From Pseudaquabacterium inlustre (GTDB lineage: Bacteria > Pseudomonadota > Gammaproteobacteria > Burkholderiales > Burkholderiaceae_C), in assembly GCF_038066595.1 (NCBI RefSeq), contig NZ_JBBUTH010000003.1:248001-312000 (forward strand): DNA of 64,000 nucleotides. The letters run 5' to 3'. This document shows, piece after piece, positions 47,435 through 55,353 of the stretch. The translations under genes and the position numbers were made by a program. Each line of letters opens with the position of its first letter. Within the stretch, counting starts at the first letter, position 1. The notes below the pieces were generated by a model. That model was not told the DNA's origin. It searched no databases and was given only the letters and a program-made list of their open reading frames with translations.

Positions 47435-48090
47435 CGGGCCCATGCCAGCGGTTCCAGTCCGGCGGCGCGCAGCAGCGCGCAGGTGTGGATCAGGGGCAGG
47501 CCCACCAGCGCGGTGGGGTCGTCGGACTCGATCGCACCCAGCAGCGCGATGCCCAGCGTCTCGCACTTCGCGCTGCCGGCGCAGTCGTAGGGCGCCTCAA
47601 GCCGCAGGTAGTGTTCGAGCAGGGCGTCGTCGTGTTGGCCGAAGCGCACGCGCACCGTGGCCATGGCCTCGCCGGCGTAGCCCGTGGAAGAGCGCAGCAC
47701 GGCCACCGCGGTGTGGAACAGCACCTCGCGGCCGCGCATGGTCTGCAACTGGGCCAGCGCGCGCGCATGGTTGCCGGGCTTGCCCAGGGGCTGGCCGTCG
47801 AGCTCGGCCACCTGGTCCGAGCCGATCACGATGGCCCCCGTCGTGTGTGCCGCGACGGCGTCCGCCACATCCCGTGCCTTGGCCCGTGCCAGGCGGGTGG
47901 CCAGGGCGGCCGGGGCTTCGCCGGGCTGCGGCGTCTCATCGACCGCCGGGGCGACGCAGTCGAAGGGCAGGCGCAGGCGGGCCAGCAGTTCGCGCCGGTA
48001 GGGTGAGGTCGAGCCCAGCACCAGCCGGGGCGGGGTGCCAGGCGGCGGGACGGGGTGCGGTGTGGCCTGGGCGTGCGCGGGCGTGGACAT
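47431..48090 (-). CDS. maf: Maf/YceF-family nucleotide pyrophosphatase
   Basis: 219-aa Maf-like protein. It shows LVLGSTSPYRRELLARL near residue 23, VDETPQPGEAP, the GSDQVAELDGQPLGKPG block near 88 and CETLGIALLGAIESDDPTAL. Members hydrolyse modified nucleotides such as 7-methyl-GTP; the position beside yceD-rpmF matches E. coli yceF. A short Pro-rich N-terminus precedes the fold. ATG 48090 leaves 38 bp to the divergent yceD start. It is coupled to the RsmI-like gene downstream. Confidence 0.9.
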   Translation of the reverse strand: MSTPAHAQATPHPVPPPGTPPRLVLGSTSPYRRELLARLRLPFDCVAPAVDETPQPGEAPAALATRLARAKARDVADAVAAHTTGAIVIGSDQVAELDGQPLGKPGNHARALAQLQTMRGREVLFHTAVAVLRSSTGYAGEAMATVRVRFGQHDDALLEHYLRLEAPYDCAGSAKCETLGIALLGAIESDDPTALVGLPLIHTCALLRAAGLEPLAWAR

Positions 48091-48128
48091 GGCCGGAATT
48101 GTCCCATCGGCGCCGTACACTGCCGCCG

Positions 48129-48686
48129 ATGAAACGGCAGCACGACCCCTTGCGCCTGGATGTGGCCGCCTTCGCGGCCGACGGCGCGGCGCTGGACGGG
48201 CAGTGGCCCGGCGCCAGCCTCGAGCGCCTGGCCGACACGCAGACCCCGCCGCAGGACGTGCCCCTGGCCGAGGTGCGCTGGCAGGCTGCGGGTGAGCGCC
48301 GGCCGGTCACCGGCGGCGAGGCCGAGTTGTGGCTCTCGCTGTCGGCCGACACGCGGGTCTGGCTGACCTGCCAGCGCTGCCTGCAGCCTTTCGAGGTGCC
48401 GCTGTCGCTGTCGCGGCGCATCCGCTTCGTGCGCGGCGAGTCGCAGGCCGAGGCCCTGGATGCCGAGAGCGAAGACGACGTGCTGGCGTTGAGCCGATCG
48501 CTCGACCTGCGCGAGCTGGTCGAGGACGAGTTGCTGCTCGACCTGCCCATCGTGCCGCGCCATGCGGTGTGTCCGCAGCCGCTGCCCACCGGCAGCCCGG
48601 CCGACGAGGCGGGAGAAGCGGCGTCGCCGCGCGAGAACCCGTTCGCGGTGCTGCGCCAGCTCAAGACCGGGCGCAACGGCGACTGA
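48129..48686 (+). CDS. yceD: YceD/DUF177 protein (23S rRNA accumulation factor)
   Basis: 185-aa cytoplasmic protein. It carries the conserved C-x2-C motif TCQRCLQPFEVPLSL (Cys81, Cys84), the family LDLRELVEDELLLDLPIVPR segment near residue 126, and Cys148, a likely metal ligand set. The C-terminus ENPFAVLRQLK is typical. YceD proteins lie directly ahead of rpmF in most Proteobacteria and are linked to 23S rRNA maturation. A separate promoter seems to follow it before rpmF. Confidence 0.9.
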   Translation: MKRQHDPLRLDVAAFAADGAALDGQWPGASLERLADTQTPPQDVPLAEVRWQAAGERRPVTGGEAELWLSLSADTRVWLTCQRCLQPFEVPLSLSRRIRFVRGESQAEALDAESEDDVLALSRSLDLRELVEDELLLDLPIVPRHAVCPQPLPTGSPADEAGEAASPRENPFAVLRQLKTGRNGD

Positions 48687-48710
48687 TGGCCTTGTGCGGC
48701 CAAGCCGTGG

Positions 48711-48716
48711 TATAGT
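48711..48716 (+). promoter_or_regulatory. Candidate -10 (TATAGT) for the rpmF-plsX-fab operon
   Basis: TATAGT matches the sigma-70 -10 consensus at five of six positions, 24 bp after the yceD stop. A TTGTGC at 48692-48697 is too close (13 bp) to be a good -35. If used, transcription would begin near 48723 and leave a leader of over 200 nt before rpmF. Confidence 0.4.
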
Positions 48717-48722
48717 CGCGGG

Positions 48723-48935
48723 CTTTCCCTTGCGGAGCTCGGCTTTCCAGGTCTGGGTCGCCCGCAAATTTTTCGATGGCGAGTTTTTGGCTGCGGGCAG
48801 TTTGCCCGTGGTCGGCGCGCCGCACCGACGCACGGCGTCGGCTCGGTCGATTGGTTCGATCGGGTCACGCAGCATTCATCGCATGAGGCGCGTGCCGCTG
48901 GCACACACCGTTCCTCATCCGACCAGGAGAAACCC
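48723..48935 (+). promoter_or_regulatory. Long, hairpin-rich leader upstream of rpmF
   Basis: Together with the promoter region this is the 249-bp yceD-rpmF gap. No ORF is convincing. It holds a perfect hairpin CGGGCA/TGCCCG (48794-48808, 3-nt loop) and another CCGACG/CGTCGG (48825-48841, 5-nt loop). Two T-runs near 48769 and 48785 lack a good preceding stem. A GGAG ribosome site lies just before the rpmF ATG. A leader this long before a ribosomal-protein gene may be regulatory; no known class was recognised. Confidence 0.35.
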
Positions 48936-49118
48936 ATGGCCGTTCAGCAGAACAAGAAGTCGCCGTCCAAGCGCGGCATGCACCGCTCGCACAATGCGCT
49001 GGTGACCCCGGGCACCGCCATCGAGCCCACCACCGGTGAAGTGCACCTGCGCCACCACATCAGCCCGACCGGCTTCTATCGCGGTCGCAAGGTGCTGAAG
49101 ACCAAGACCGAGGCCTGA
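48936..49118 (+). CDS. rpmF: 50S ribosomal protein L32
   Basis: 60-aa basic ribosomal protein. MAVQQNKKSPSKRGMHRSHN and the HLRHHISPTGFYRGRKVLK C-terminus are those of bacterial L32. The zinc-finger cysteines found in some L32 proteins are absent, as is usual in this lineage. It follows a long leader and precedes plsX by 235 bp, the conserved rpmF-plsX-fab order. Confidence 0.97.
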   Translation: MAVQQNKKSPSKRGMHRSHNALVTPGTAIEPTTGEVHLRHHISPTGFYRGRKVLKTKTEA

Positions 49119-49230
49119 TCCAGGCTGCTCCGGCGGACCGAGGCGCCCCGGTGCCCATCCCGCCGGTCGCTGCGCGAGGCAACGCCCGCGTGGCCTGTCT
49201 TCCCACCGCCCGTTCGCTGCGGGCTGCCAT

Positions 49231-49259
49231 GCCCGGCACCGCCCTGTGCGCTGCCGGGC
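49231..49259 (+). terminator. Candidate terminator/attenuator hairpin between rpmF and plsX
   Basis: GCCCGGCA (49231-49238) and TGCCGGGC (49252-49259) form a perfect 8-bp stem with a 13-nt loop. It is followed by a moderately T-rich GTTGTCGTTGT rather than a clean U-run. Partial termination here could lower fab expression relative to L32. Confidence 0.42.
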
Positions 49260-49353
49260 GTTGTCGTTGTGGTGCGTGCTGTTCGTGCGATCCGGCCTGC
49301 GGGCTGGCAGATCGCCGGTGCAGCCGCGTCTGACGTCCTTCTTCGTGCCTTCG

Positions 49354-50445
49354 ATGTTGCAACCTCTTGACCGCGTGCGACTCGTCGTCGACTGCATGGG
49401 CGGCGACCATGGCCCCTCGGTCACGCTGCCGGCGTGCCGGGCCTTCCTCGACAGCCACCCGCAGGCCGAACTGGTGCTGGTCGGCACGGCCCAGGCCCTG
49501 GCGCCGGCCGCCGGCTGGCCGCGTTGCACCCAGGTGGTGGCCAGCGAGGTCGTGGCCATGGACGACCCGGTCGAGGTGGCGCTGCGCAAGAAGCGCGATT
49601 CGTCGATGCGCGTGGCGATCAGCCAGCTCAAGCCCGGTGAATCGGGGCAGGCGGCGGCCGACGCCTGCGTGTCGGCCGGCAACACCGGTGCGCTGATGGC
49701 CGTGGCGCGCTATGTGCTCAAGACCTTCGAGGGCATCGACCGGCCGGCCATTGCGGCCATGCTGCCCAACCAGCAGGGCGGTTTCACGCATGTGCTCGAT
49801 CTCGGCGCCAATGTCGACTGCACGGCCGAGCATCTGCTGCAGTTCGCGGTGATGGGCAGCGCGCTGGTTAGTGCGCTCGATGGCAACGAGCAGCCCACGG
49901 TCGGCCTGCTCAACATCGGCGAAGAGGCCATCAAGGGCAGCGAGGAGATCAAGCGCGCCGGCGAGCTGCTGCGCGCGGCCGGCGGTGCCGGCCAGATCAA
50001 CTTCTACGGCAACGTCGAAGGCAACGACATCTTCAAGGGCACCACCGCGCTGGTGGTGTGCGATGGCTTCGTCGGCAACGTACTGCTCAAGACCAGCGAA
50101 GGCCTGGCCGGCATGCTGTCGCAGATGATCAAGCAGGAGTTCACCCGCTCGCCGCTCAGCAAGCTGGCGGCCCTGGTGGCCCTGCCGGTGCTCAACCGAT
50201 TCAAGGCGCGCATCGACCACCGCCGCTACAGCGGTGGGGCGCTGCTGGGCTTGCGCGGCCTGGTGTTCAAGGCGCACGGCTCGTCGGACGCCTATGCCTT
50301 CGAGCGCGCCATGGCGCGGGCGTATGATGCGGCGCGCAACCGACTGCTCGACCGCGTGCACCAACGCATCCGCAACACGCTGGCCGCGCCGGCGGTGGTG
50401 GACGCCGAGGCCGCAGCCGCCGAGCCGCCCGCCAAAGCCGCATGA
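49354..50445 (+). CDS. plsX: Phosphate acyltransferase PlsX
   Basis: 363-aa enzyme making acyl-phosphate from acyl-ACP for phospholipid synthesis. It shows VVDCMGGDHGPSVTLPA at the N-terminus, SAGNTGALMAVA near residue 109, LDLGANVDCTAEHLLQFA near 149 and NVEGNDIFKGTTALVVCDGF near 221. ATG 49354 gives the canonical start; the open frame continues 36 codons further up into the gap. Its stop overlaps fabH by ATGA. Confidence 0.96.
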   Translation: MLQPLDRVRLVVDCMGGDHGPSVTLPACRAFLDSHPQAELVLVGTAQALAPAAGWPRCTQVVASEVVAMDDPVEVALRKKRDSSMRVAISQLKPGESGQAAADACVSAGNTGALMAVARYVLKTFEGIDRPAIAAMLPNQQGGFTHVLDLGANVDCTAEHLLQFAVMGSALVSALDGNEQPTVGLLNIGEEAIKGSEEIKRAGELLRAAGGAGQINFYGNVEGNDIFKGTTALVVCDGFVGNVLLKTSEGLAGMLSQMIKQEFTRSPLSKLAALVALPVLNRFKARIDHRRYSGGALLGLRGLVFKAHGSSDAYAFERAMARAYDAARNRLLDRVHQRIRNTLAAPAVVDAEAAAAEPPAKAA

Positions 50446-51443
50446 CGACACCAGACTCCGCCAGTTCCCCCCGCTATTCGCGCATCGCCGGTACCGGCAG
50501 CTTCCTGCCGCCCCGCCGCCTGACCAACGCGACGCTGGCCGCTGAACTGGCCGCCCAGGGTGTCGAAACTTCCGACGACTGGATCGTCGAGCGCACCGGC
50601 ATCCGCGCCCGCCATTTCGTCGACGCCGGGGTCAATGCCAGCGATCTGGCCGTGCAGGCGGCCCGCCACGCGATCGAAGCCGCTGGCTGCGCCGCCACCG
50701 ACATCGACCTGATCATCGTCGCCACGTCCACGCCGGACATGGTGTTCCCCTCCACCGCCTGCATCGTGCAGCACAAGCTGGGCGTCGCCGGCTGCCCGGC
50801 CTTCGATCTGCAGGCCGTGTGCTCGGGCTTCGTCTATGCGCTGACGGTGGCCGATTCGATGATCCGCACCGGCGCCGCCAACCGCGCGCTGGTGATCGGC
50901 GCCGAGGTCTTCTCGCGCATCCTCGACTTCAAGGACCGCACCACCTGCGTGCTGTTCGGCGACGGCGCGGGCGCCGTGGTGCTGGAGGCCAGTGCCACGC
51001 CCGGCATCCTGGCCAGCGACCTGCACGCCGATGGCAAGCACGTGGGCATCCTGTGCGTGCCGGGCACGGTGTCGGGTGGCCAGGTGCTGGGCGATCCGCT
51101 GCTGAAGATGGACGGCCAGGCCGTGTTCAAGCTGGCCGTTGGCGTGCTGGAGCAGGCCGCGCGCGCCACGCTCGAGAAGGCTGGCCGCACGGATGCCGAC
51201 ATCGACTGGCTGATCCCGCACCAGGCCAACATCCGCATCATGCAGGGCACGGCCAAGCGGCTGAAGCTGCCGCTCGAGAAGCTGGTCGTCACCGTCGACC
51301 AGCATGGCAACACCTCGGCCGCGTCGATCCCGCTGGCCCTGGACAGCGCAGTGCGCAGCGGCAAGATCCGCCGCGGCGACACGCTGATGCTCGAAGGCGT
51401 GGGTGGCGGCTTCACCTGGGGCGCCGTGCTGCTGGACTTCTGA
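50442..51443 (+). CDS. fabH: Beta-ketoacyl-ACP synthase III
   Basis: 333-aa condensing enzyme that starts fatty-acid synthesis from acetyl-CoA and malonyl-ACP. The catalytic triad is visible: Cys127 in LQAVCSGFVYAL, His260 in WLIPHQANIRIM and Asn290 in VDQHGNTSAAS. The C-terminal GGGFTWGAVLL motif is intact. It is coupled to plsX by a four-base overlap; fabD begins 69 bp downstream. Confidence 0.97.
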   Translation: MTTPDSASSPRYSRIAGTGSFLPPRRLTNATLAAELAAQGVETSDDWIVERTGIRARHFVDAGVNASDLAVQAARHAIEAAGCAATDIDLIIVATSTPDMVFPSTACIVQHKLGVAGCPAFDLQAVCSGFVYALTVADSMIRTGAANRALVIGAEVFSRILDFKDRTTCVLFGDGAGAVVLEASATPGILASDLHADGKHVGILCVPGTVSGGQVLGDPLLKMDGQAVFKLAVGVLEQAARATLEKAGRTDADIDWLIPHQANIRIMQGTAKRLKLPLEKLVVTVDQHGNTSAASIPLALDSAVRSGKIRRGDTLMLEGVGGGFTWGAVLLDF

Positions 51444-51512
51444 TCCGCGGCGCGCCCCGTCCGTCGACCGTCACGCCTTTCCCGTCACCATCTGTCCGGA
51501 GACCTCCATCCG

Positions 51513-52451
51513 ATGACCCCGTTCGCCTTCGTCTTTCCCGGCCAGGGTTCGCAATCCGTCGGCATGCTCGATGCCTGGGGCGACCACCCCGCCGTGCGCG
51601 CCACGCTCGAAGAGGCCTCGCAGGCCCTGGGCGAGGATGTCGCGCAGCTGATCGCCCAGGGCCCGCAGGAGCAGCTGGCGCTGACCACCAACACCCAGCC
51701 GGTGATGCTGACCGCCGGCATCGCCTGCTACCGCGCCTGGCTGGCCGAGGGCGGTGCGGTGCCCGCCGTCGTGGCCGGCCACTCGCTGGGCGAGTACACG
51801 GCCCTGGTGGCCGCCGGTGCGCTGACGCTGGCCGACGCGCTGCCGCTGGTGCGCTTCCGTGCCCAGGCCATGCAGGAGGCCGTGCCGGTTGGCCAGGGCG
51901 CCATGGCCGCCATCCTGGGCCTCGATGCCGACAAGGTGCGCGAGGGCTGCGCCCAGGCAGCGGCCGAGAGCGGTCAGGCCGTCGAGGCCGTGAATTTCAA
52001 TGACCCGAAGCAGACCGTGATCGCCGGCAGCAAGGATGGCGTGGCCAAGGGCTGCGAGGTGCTGAAGGCCCTGGGCGCCAAGCGCGCGCTGCCGCTGCCG
52101 GTGTCGGCCCCGTTCCATTCCAGCCTCATGAAGCCGGCCGCCGAACGGTTGAAGGAGCGCCTGGCCGCCGTGGCCATCGCCGCGCCGCAGATCCCGGTGG
52201 TCAACAACATCGACGTGGCCGTGGTGTCGGACGCCGACGCCATCCGCAACGCGCTGTACCGCCAGGCCTTCGGCCCGGTGCGCTGGGTGGAGGTGGTGCA
52301 GGCGCTGCGCGCGCGGGGCCTCACGCACATCCTCGAATGTGGCCCGGGCAAGGTGCTGGCCGGCATGGTCAAGCGCATCGATGGTGAGGCCGTCAGCGCC
52401 ACCGTGTTCGATCCGGCCTCGCTGGCCGAAGTGAAGGGTTTGCTGGCATGA
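51513..52451 (+). CDS. fabD: Malonyl-CoA:ACP transacylase
   Basis: 312-aa enzyme that loads malonyl groups on ACP. It shows FVFPGQGSQSVGML at the N-terminus, the nucleophile Ser91 in AGHSLGEYTAL, catalytic His202 in VSAPFHSSLM and the C-terminal ECGPGKVLAGM motif. Length is normal. Its stop overlaps the fabG start by ATGA, so fabD and fabG are translationally coupled. Confidence 0.97.
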   Translation: MTPFAFVFPGQGSQSVGMLDAWGDHPAVRATLEEASQALGEDVAQLIAQGPQEQLALTTNTQPVMLTAGIACYRAWLAEGGAVPAVVAGHSLGEYTALVAAGALTLADALPLVRFRAQAMQEAVPVGQGAMAAILGLDADKVREGCAQAAAESGQAVEAVNFNDPKQTVIAGSKDGVAKGCEVLKALGAKRALPLPVSAPFHSSLMKPAAERLKERLAAVAIAAPQIPVVNNIDVAVVSDADAIRNALYRQAFGPVRWVEVVQALRARGLTHILECGPGKVLAGMVKRIDGEAVSATVFDPASLAEVKGLLA

Positions 52452-53191
52452 GCGACGACAACAACAAGAAGGTGGCCCTGGTCACGGGCGCCACGCGTGG
52501 CATCGGCCGCGCCATCGCCACACGCCTGGCGACCGACGGCTTCACCGTCATCGGCACCGCCACCAGCGAGGCCGGCGCCGCGTCCATCCACGAGGCGCTG
52601 TCGCCCGCCGGTGGCCGCGGCATCGTGCTCAACGTCACCGACGCCGCCGCGAGCGACGCCGCGCTGGACGCCATCGTCAAGGAGTTCGGCGGCCTGCATG
52701 TGCTGGTCAACAACGCCGGCATCACCCGCGACACCCTGGCCATGCGCATGAAGGACGACGACTGGGACGCGGTGCTCGACACCAACCTGAAGGCGGTGTT
52801 CCGCCTGTCGCGCGCGGCCATCCGGCCGATGATGAAGCAGCGCTTCGGCCGCATCGTCAACATCACCTCGGTGGTGGGTGCCTCGGGCAATGCCGGCCAA
52901 GCCAACTACGCCGCGGCCAAGGCCGGCCTGGCGGGCATGAGCCGTGCGCTGGCGCGCGAGCTGGGCAGCCGCAACATCACGGTGAACTGCGTGGCCCCGG
53001 GCTTCATCGCCACCGACATGACCGAGGTGCTGCCCGAGGCGCAGAAGGCCGCGCTGCTGGGCCAGATTCCGCTGGGCCGCCTGGGGCAGCCTGACGAGAT
53101 CGCCCACACGGTGGCCTTCCTGGCCAGCCCGCTGGCGGGCTACATCACCGGCGCCGAACTGCATGTCAACGGCGGCATGTACATGAGCTGA
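52448..53191 (+). CDS. fabG: 3-oxoacyl-ACP reductase
   Basis: 247-aa SDR enzyme reducing 3-oxoacyl-ACP with NADPH. It has TGATRGIG at 13-20, NNAGITRD near 88, and the catalytic Ser141, Tyr154 and Lys158 in ITSVVGASG and ANYAAAKAG. The C-terminal GAELHVNGGMYM end is typical. A 148-bp gap with hairpins and a promoter-like hexamer follows before acpP. Confidence 0.97.
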   Translation: MSDDNNKKVALVTGATRGIGRAIATRLATDGFTVIGTATSEAGAASIHEALSPAGGRGIVLNVTDAAASDAALDAIVKEFGGLHVLVNNAGITRDTLAMRMKDDDWDAVLDTNLKAVFRLSRAAIRPMMKQRFGRIVNITSVVGASGNAGQANYAAAKAGLAGMSRALARELGSRNITVNCVAPGFIATDMTEVLPEAQKAALLGQIPLGRLGQPDEIAHTVAFLASPLAGYITGAELHVNGGMYMS

Positions 53192-53227
53192 ACGGCCCGG
53201 CCGTTCACCTTCACTCCGATCCCCTTC

Positions 53228-53251
53228 GCCGGTCATCCAGACCCGACCGGC
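53228..53251 (+). repeat. 7-bp hairpin in the fabG-acpP gap
   Basis: GCCGGTC (53228-53234) and GACCGGC (53245-53251) are perfect arms with a 10-nt loop. A second, smaller stem GAACGG/CCGTTC overlaps the fabG stop (53190-53206). Neither is followed by a U-run. They may attenuate or process the transcript between fabG and the strongly expressed acpP. Confidence 0.33.
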
Positions 53252-53295
53252 GCGGCGCGTGGCAAGGCCTTCTAGGGAGGCTGCTCCAGCGCCGG

Positions 53296-53301
53296 TAGAA
53301 T
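53296..53301 (+). promoter_or_regulatory. Candidate -10 (TAGAAT) for acpP
   Basis: TAGAAT matches the -10 consensus at five positions and lies 38 bp upstream of the acpP ATG. No clear -35 pairs with it. acpP commonly has its own strong promoter inside the fab cluster, which makes the position plausible. Confidence 0.38.
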
Positions 53302-53330
53302 CACGGGCTGGTTTGTGCATTTTTACTCCT

Positions 53331-53337
53331 GGAGGAG
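53331..53337 (+). promoter_or_regulatory. Strong ribosome-binding site of acpP
   Basis: GGAGGAG, an almost perfect Shine-Dalgarno match, ends two bases before ATG 53340 with its core six to nine bases upstream. It is stronger than the sites of neighbouring genes, in line with the abundance of ACP, and fixes the start against the longer open frame that begins at 53259. Confidence 0.7.
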
Positions 53338-53339
53338 TC

Positions 53340-53579
53340 ATGAGCGATATCGAAGCACGCGTCAAGAAGATCATTGCCGAGCAGCTTGGCGTGCCGGAGT
53401 CCGACGTCACCAACGAGAAGGCCTTCGTGGCCGACCTGGGCGCCGACTCGCTGGACACCGTGGAGCTGGTGATGGCCCTCGAAGACGAGTTCGGCATCGA
53501 GATCCCCGATGAAGAGGCCGAGAAGATCACCACCGTGCAGCTGGCGATCGACTACGCCGTCAAGCACCAGAAGGCCTGA
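53340..53579 (+). CDS. acpP: Acyl carrier protein
   Basis: 79-aa acidic four-helix protein that carries acyl chains on 4'-phosphopantetheine. The prosthetic-group serine is Ser37 in GADSLDTVELVMALE. MSDIEARVKKIIAEQLGV and FGIEIPDEEAEKI are canonical. It lies between fabG and fabF with 12 bp to the latter. Confidence 0.98.
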   Translation: MSDIEARVKKIIAEQLGVPESDVTNEKAFVADLGADSLDTVELVMALEDEFGIEIPDEEAEKITTVQLAIDYAVKHQKA

Positions 53580-53591
53580 TCCCCGCGCAGC

Positions 53592-54836
53592 ATGAGTCGT
53601 CGTCGCGTCGTCATCACCGGCCTGGGGCTGATCAGCCCGGTCGGCAATTCCGTGGAAGAGGGCTGGGCCAACCTGGTGGCCGGCCGCTCGGGCATCGACA
53701 CCATCACCCGGTTCGATGCCTCGGCCATGGCCTGCCGCTTTGCTGGCGAGGTCAAGGGTTTCAATGTCGAGGAGTGGATCCCCGGCAAGGAAGCCCGGCA
53801 CATGGACACCTTCATCCACTACGGGATGGCGGCGGCGATCCAGGCCGTGCGTGACGCCGGCCTGCCGACCAACGACGCGCTGTCCGAGGAATCGGCCGAG
53901 CGCATCGGCTGCATCGTCGGCTCGGGCATCGGTGGCCTGCCGAACATCGAAGCGTCCCACAAGGACTACATGGAGCGCGGCCCCCGCCGCATCTCCCCGT
54001 TCTTCGTGCCGGCCTCGATCATCAACATGATCTCGGGCCACATCTCGATCCGCTTCGGCTTCACCGGGCCGAACCTGGCGGTGGTCACCGCCTGCACCAC
54101 CGGCCTGCACTGCATCGGCGAGGCCGGCCGGCTGATCGAGTACGGCGATGCCGACGTGATGATCGCCGGCGGCGCCGAGAGCACCGTGTCGCCGCTGGGC
54201 ATCGGTGGCTTTGCCGCCGCCCGTGCGCTGTCGGGCCGCAATGACGATCCCAAGACCGCCTCGCGGCCCTGGGACAAGGACCGTGACGGCTTCGTGCTGG
54301 GCGAGGGCGCCGGCGTGATGGTGCTCGAAGAGTACGAACACGCCAAGAAGCGCGGCGCCAAGATCTATGCCGAGCTCGCGGGCTTCGGCATGGGCGCCGA
54401 CGCGTACCACATGACCGCCCCGAACGTGGATGGTCCCAAGCGCAGCATGAAGGCCGCGCTGCGCAACGCCGGCGTCAACGCCGACGCGGTGCAGTACCTC
54501 AATGCGCATGGCACCTCCACGCCGCTGGGCGACCTGAACGAGACCAACGCCATCAAGCTGGCGTTCGGCGACCATGCCAAGCACCTGGTGGTCAACTCCA
54601 CCAAGAGCATGACCGGCCACCTGCTGGGTGGCGCCGGTGGCATCGAAAGCGTGTTCACCGCGCTGGCGCTGCACCACCAGGTCTCGCCGCCGACGATCAA
54701 CATCTTCAACCAGGACCCCGAGTGCGATCTCGACTACTGCGCCAATACCGCGCGGGAGATGAAGATCGACGTGGCCGTGAAGAACAACTTCGGCTTCGGC
54801 GGCACCAACGGCACGCTGGTCCTGCGCCGCGTGTGA
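53592..54836 (+). CDS. fabF: Beta-ketoacyl-ACP synthase II
   Basis: 414-aa elongating condensing enzyme. Active-site residues are Cys168 in VVTACTTGLHCIG, His306 in NAHGTSTPLGD, Lys338 and His343 in NSTKSMTGHLLGGAG. The C-terminal NNFGFGGTNGTLV motif is intact. Length and order match the family. It is followed after 18 bp by a small membrane protein and then the rpoE operon. Confidence 0.97.
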   Translation: MSRRRVVITGLGLISPVGNSVEEGWANLVAGRSGIDTITRFDASAMACRFAGEVKGFNVEEWIPGKEARHMDTFIHYGMAAAIQAVRDAGLPTNDALSEESAERIGCIVGSGIGGLPNIEASHKDYMERGPRRISPFFVPASIINMISGHISIRFGFTGPNLAVVTACTTGLHCIGEAGRLIEYGDADVMIAGGAESTVSPLGIGGFAAARALSGRNDDPKTASRPWDKDRDGFVLGEGAGVMVLEEYEHAKKRGAKIYAELAGFGMGADAYHMTAPNVDGPKRSMKAALRNAGVNADAVQYLNAHGTSTPLGDLNETNAIKLAFGDHAKHLVVNSTKSMTGHLLGGAGGIESVFTALALHHQVSPPTINIFNQDPECDLDYCANTAREMKIDVAVKNNFGFGGTNGTLVLRRV

Positions 54837-54854
54837 CCCCATCCGGCCGGCCGG

Positions 54855-55346
54855 ATGCGAGCCGCCCCCGCCATCGATGCCGCCCTGAGCGCCGCCCGCG
54901 TGGCGCGCGCCTGGGTGGCTTTGCTGCATCTGGCGGGCGCCCTGGTCCTGGTGGCCTGGGCCGAGGGCTGGGGCTGGCTGCCGGTGGCCTGGCCGGTCGC
55001 CATCGCCGTCGTCGGCTTGCCGGCGTGGGCGCTGGGCGTCTGGCAGGCGCGGCAGTGGCTGCCGCGTGCGCCGCAGCGCCTGCGCTGGGACGGCCAGGCC
55101 TGGAGCCTGCTGAGTCCGGGGCGCTCGGTGACGCTGTCGGCCGTGGCGGTGCAGATCGATCTGGGGTCGGCCCTGCTGCTGCGCTTGCAGCCGGCCTCGC
55201 CGGGGCAGGCCGCGTGCTGGGCCTGGGCGACGCCACGCGCCGCGGCGGGCGACTGGCACGGCCTGCGCGTGGCGCTGCGACACCATGCCGGCGCCGCGGT
55301 GGCGCATCCCGCCGACGGCCGGCCCGAGGCCGGTGCAGCCCGCTGA
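54855..55346 (+). CDS. Small membrane protein, YgfX/CptA-like (uncertain)
   Basis: 163-aa hypothetical protein. Two closely spaced hydrophobic helices (about residues 18-38 and 42-62, VALLHLAGALVLVAWAEGWG, WPVAIAVVGLPAWALGVW) are followed by LRWDGQAWSLL and a beta-rich tail (VAVQIDLGSALLLRLQ). This layout resembles YgfX-type proteins often encoded near rpoE in Proteobacteria. Similarity is by pattern only. It lies between fabF and rpoE with eight bases to the latter, so it may be co-expressed with the sigma factor. Confidence 0.6.
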   Translation: MRAAPAIDAALSAARVARAWVALLHLAGALVLVAWAEGWGWLPVAWPVAIAVVGLPAWALGVWQARQWLPRAPQRLRWDGQAWSLLSPGRSVTLSAVAVQIDLGSALLLRLQPASPGQAACWAWATPRAAAGDWHGLRVALRHHAGAAVAHPADGRPEAGAAR

Positions 55347-55353
55347 GGCGCCG

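Noticed and set aside
48718..48773. GCGGGC...GCCCGC followed by AAATTTTT as a terminator before rpmF
   Set aside because: The loop is 36 nt and the 5' arm would lie at or before the predicted transcription start, so the stem would be incomplete in the RNA.
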